6,859 nucleotides of DNA from JBFILW01 sp041612005. GTDB taxonomy: Bacteria > Gemmatimonadota > Gemmatimonadetes > Palauibacterales > Palauibacteraceae. The notes beneath the pieces are model-generated. The model was given only the letters and a program-made list of their open reading frames with translations. It was not told where the DNA came from and did no database searches. The stretch lies in assembly GCA_041612005.1 (NCBI GenBank), contig JBFILW010000150.1:1-6859 (forward strand). The letters are read 5' to 3'. Within the stretch, counting starts at the first letter, position 1; every line of letters starts with the position of its first letter. The position numbers were made by a program, and so were the translations under genes. Positions 6,567-6,859 of this stretch are shown here, piece by piece.

Positions 6567-6596
6567 CACCTCCCCTTCCCCCACCCCCACACCCAA
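6567..6596 (+). promoter_or_regulatory. G-free C-rich tract after the activator gene; possible Rho loading site
   Basis: The 30 nt directly after the activator stop contain 21 C and no G, with C-runs of 4, 5, 5 and 3. A C-rich, G-poor transcript is what the Rho factor prefers, so Rho-dependent ending of the activator mRNA is plausible. The opposite strand has four G-runs (6594 to 6572) with loops of 3, 1 and 2 nt, which fits a G-quadruplex pattern and offers a second explanation. No intrinsic terminator hairpin is seen here. Confidence 0.35.
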
Positions 6597-6608
6597 GGTT
6601 ACGTCTGG

Positions 6609-6626
6609 CGTTACGATTTCGTAACG
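6609..6626. promoter_or_regulatory. perfect palindrome, candidate binding site for the sigma-54 activator
   Basis: CGTTACGA and TCGTAACG are exact inverted arms around a central TT. A further direct copy of the half-site core GTTACG lies at 6598-6603, 12 nt from the one at 6610-6615. A Fis-type HTH dimer binds such dyads, and the centre lies about 105 nt upstream of the start predicted from the -24/-12 element, a normal distance for an enhancer site. The link to the neighbouring activator is inference. A weak hairpin at the end of the activator transcript is the alternative, but no T-tract follows. Confidence 0.5.
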
Positions 6627-6697
6627 TCCCAGCGAGACCCGTTCGGCTCATACATCACAATCTGTTGTCCACCATACACTTATATAGTCCCACATCG

Positions 6698-6713
6698 AGG
6701 CACGCATTCTGCC
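6698..6713 (+). promoter_or_regulatory. candidate sigma-54 (-24/-12) promoter
   Basis: AGGCACGCATTCTGCC matches the sigma-54 consensus TGGCACG-N4-TTGC at all positions of GGCACG and at TGC. The essential GG (6699-6700) and GC (6711-6712) are separated by exactly 10 nt. Mismatches are A for the leading T and C for the first T of TTGC. Transcription would begin near 6723 and run rightward, about 60 nt before the ATG at 6784. Its position behind an NtrC-type gene, with a dyad upstream, strengthens the call. Confidence 0.58.
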
Positions 6714-6783
6714 CGAGGGCTTTGCGTGCACCAGGCTTCCGCCCGTGCGGGAGCCCGTCCGAGCTCAGGAGCCGAGATCCGGT

Positions 6784-6859
6784 ATGGCGGGAACCAGCTT
6801 CACACCGGCCAGTACGGTCATGCCATCCCCTGGCCGCGCGTTGCTGCGCCGCGTCGCCA
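6784..6859 (+). CDS. start of an unidentified gene running off the right edge
   Basis: An ATG at 6784 opens a frame of 25 codons with no stop before the window ends. AGGAG at 6767-6771 could be its ribosome-binding site, although the 12-nt spacing is long. The visible residues (M-A-G-T-S-F-T-P-A-S-T-V-M at the start, later G-R-A-L-L-R-R-V-A) show no family motif. The frame is also open upstream, so a GTG at 6745 cannot be excluded. It lies about 60 nt after the expected start of the sigma-54 promoter and is the natural candidate for its target. Too little is visible to assign a function or to be certain it is a gene. Confidence 0.35.
   Translation, partial: MAGTSFTPASTVMPSPGRALLRRVA

Noticed and set aside
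6639..6668. Possible IHF site in the AT-rich spacer
   Set aside because: ATCA and TTG are present but the spacing and intervening bases do not fit the consensus well enough.
6681..6686. TATATA, a possible sigma-70 -10 box
   Set aside because: No acceptable -35 is found 16-18 nt upstream. The AT-rich stretch is better seen as the bendable spacer before the -24/-12 element.
1..6859. CRISPR array, tRNA/rRNA, insertion sequence or attachment site
   Set aside because: No regularly spaced repeats, tRNA-like cloverleaf, transposase or terminal inverted repeats were seen on either strand.

Overview
The window is GC-rich throughout and its genes are tightly packed. Several genes overlap by 4 nt (ATGA), and the regulators use TTG and GTG starts. 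An RND-type efflux pump, a signal-peptide protein and a sigma-54 activator suggest a Gram-negative (diderm) bacterium. Gemmatimonadota, Acidobacteriota or a deltaproteobacterial-type lineage would all fit, but nothing here fixes the taxonomy.

Left part (2-809, + strand): the 3' end of an RND-family efflux permease gene, followed through ATGA overlaps by a small PII-like protein and a small two-helix membrane protein of the YgaP-like/DUF2892 type. The three appear to form one operon: a pump, a candidate regulator of the pump, and a membrane accessory. A gap of about 480 nt (810-1286) follows. I see no gene in it, only one AT-rich patch and two weak stem-loops. Next comes an unrecognised, probably secreted protein of 220 residues (1287-1949, + strand). 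It ends at a perfect 10-bp hairpin that also abuts the 3' end of the convergent signalling operon.

Middle and right (1988-6566): a compact phosphorelay locus. On the minus strand, read right to left, are a single-domain receiver (4733-5119), an Hpt phosphotransfer protein (4375-4740) and a soluble hybrid histidine kinase with GAF, PAS, HisKA, HATPase, degenerate receiver and intact receiver domains (1988-4378). These overlap by 8 nt and 4 nt. Divergently, across about 76 nt, lies a complete NtrC-type sigma-54 activator (5196-6566; receiver, AAA+, Fis-type HTH). The parts needed for a kinase - receiver - Hpt - receiver phosphate path are all present. The likely output is phosphorylation of the sigma-54 activator, of the stand-alone receiver, or of both.

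Right edge (6567-6859): 293 nt whose order looks like a sigma-54 target promoter. A C-only-and-A/T tract (possible Rho site; G-quadruplex pattern on the opposite strand) is followed by a perfect 8+2+8 palindrome, an AT-rich stretch, a good -24/-12 element with exact GG-N10-GC spacing, and an open frame starting at 6784 that runs off the window. The most attractive reading is that the activator binds the palindrome and switches on the gene leaving the window on the right.
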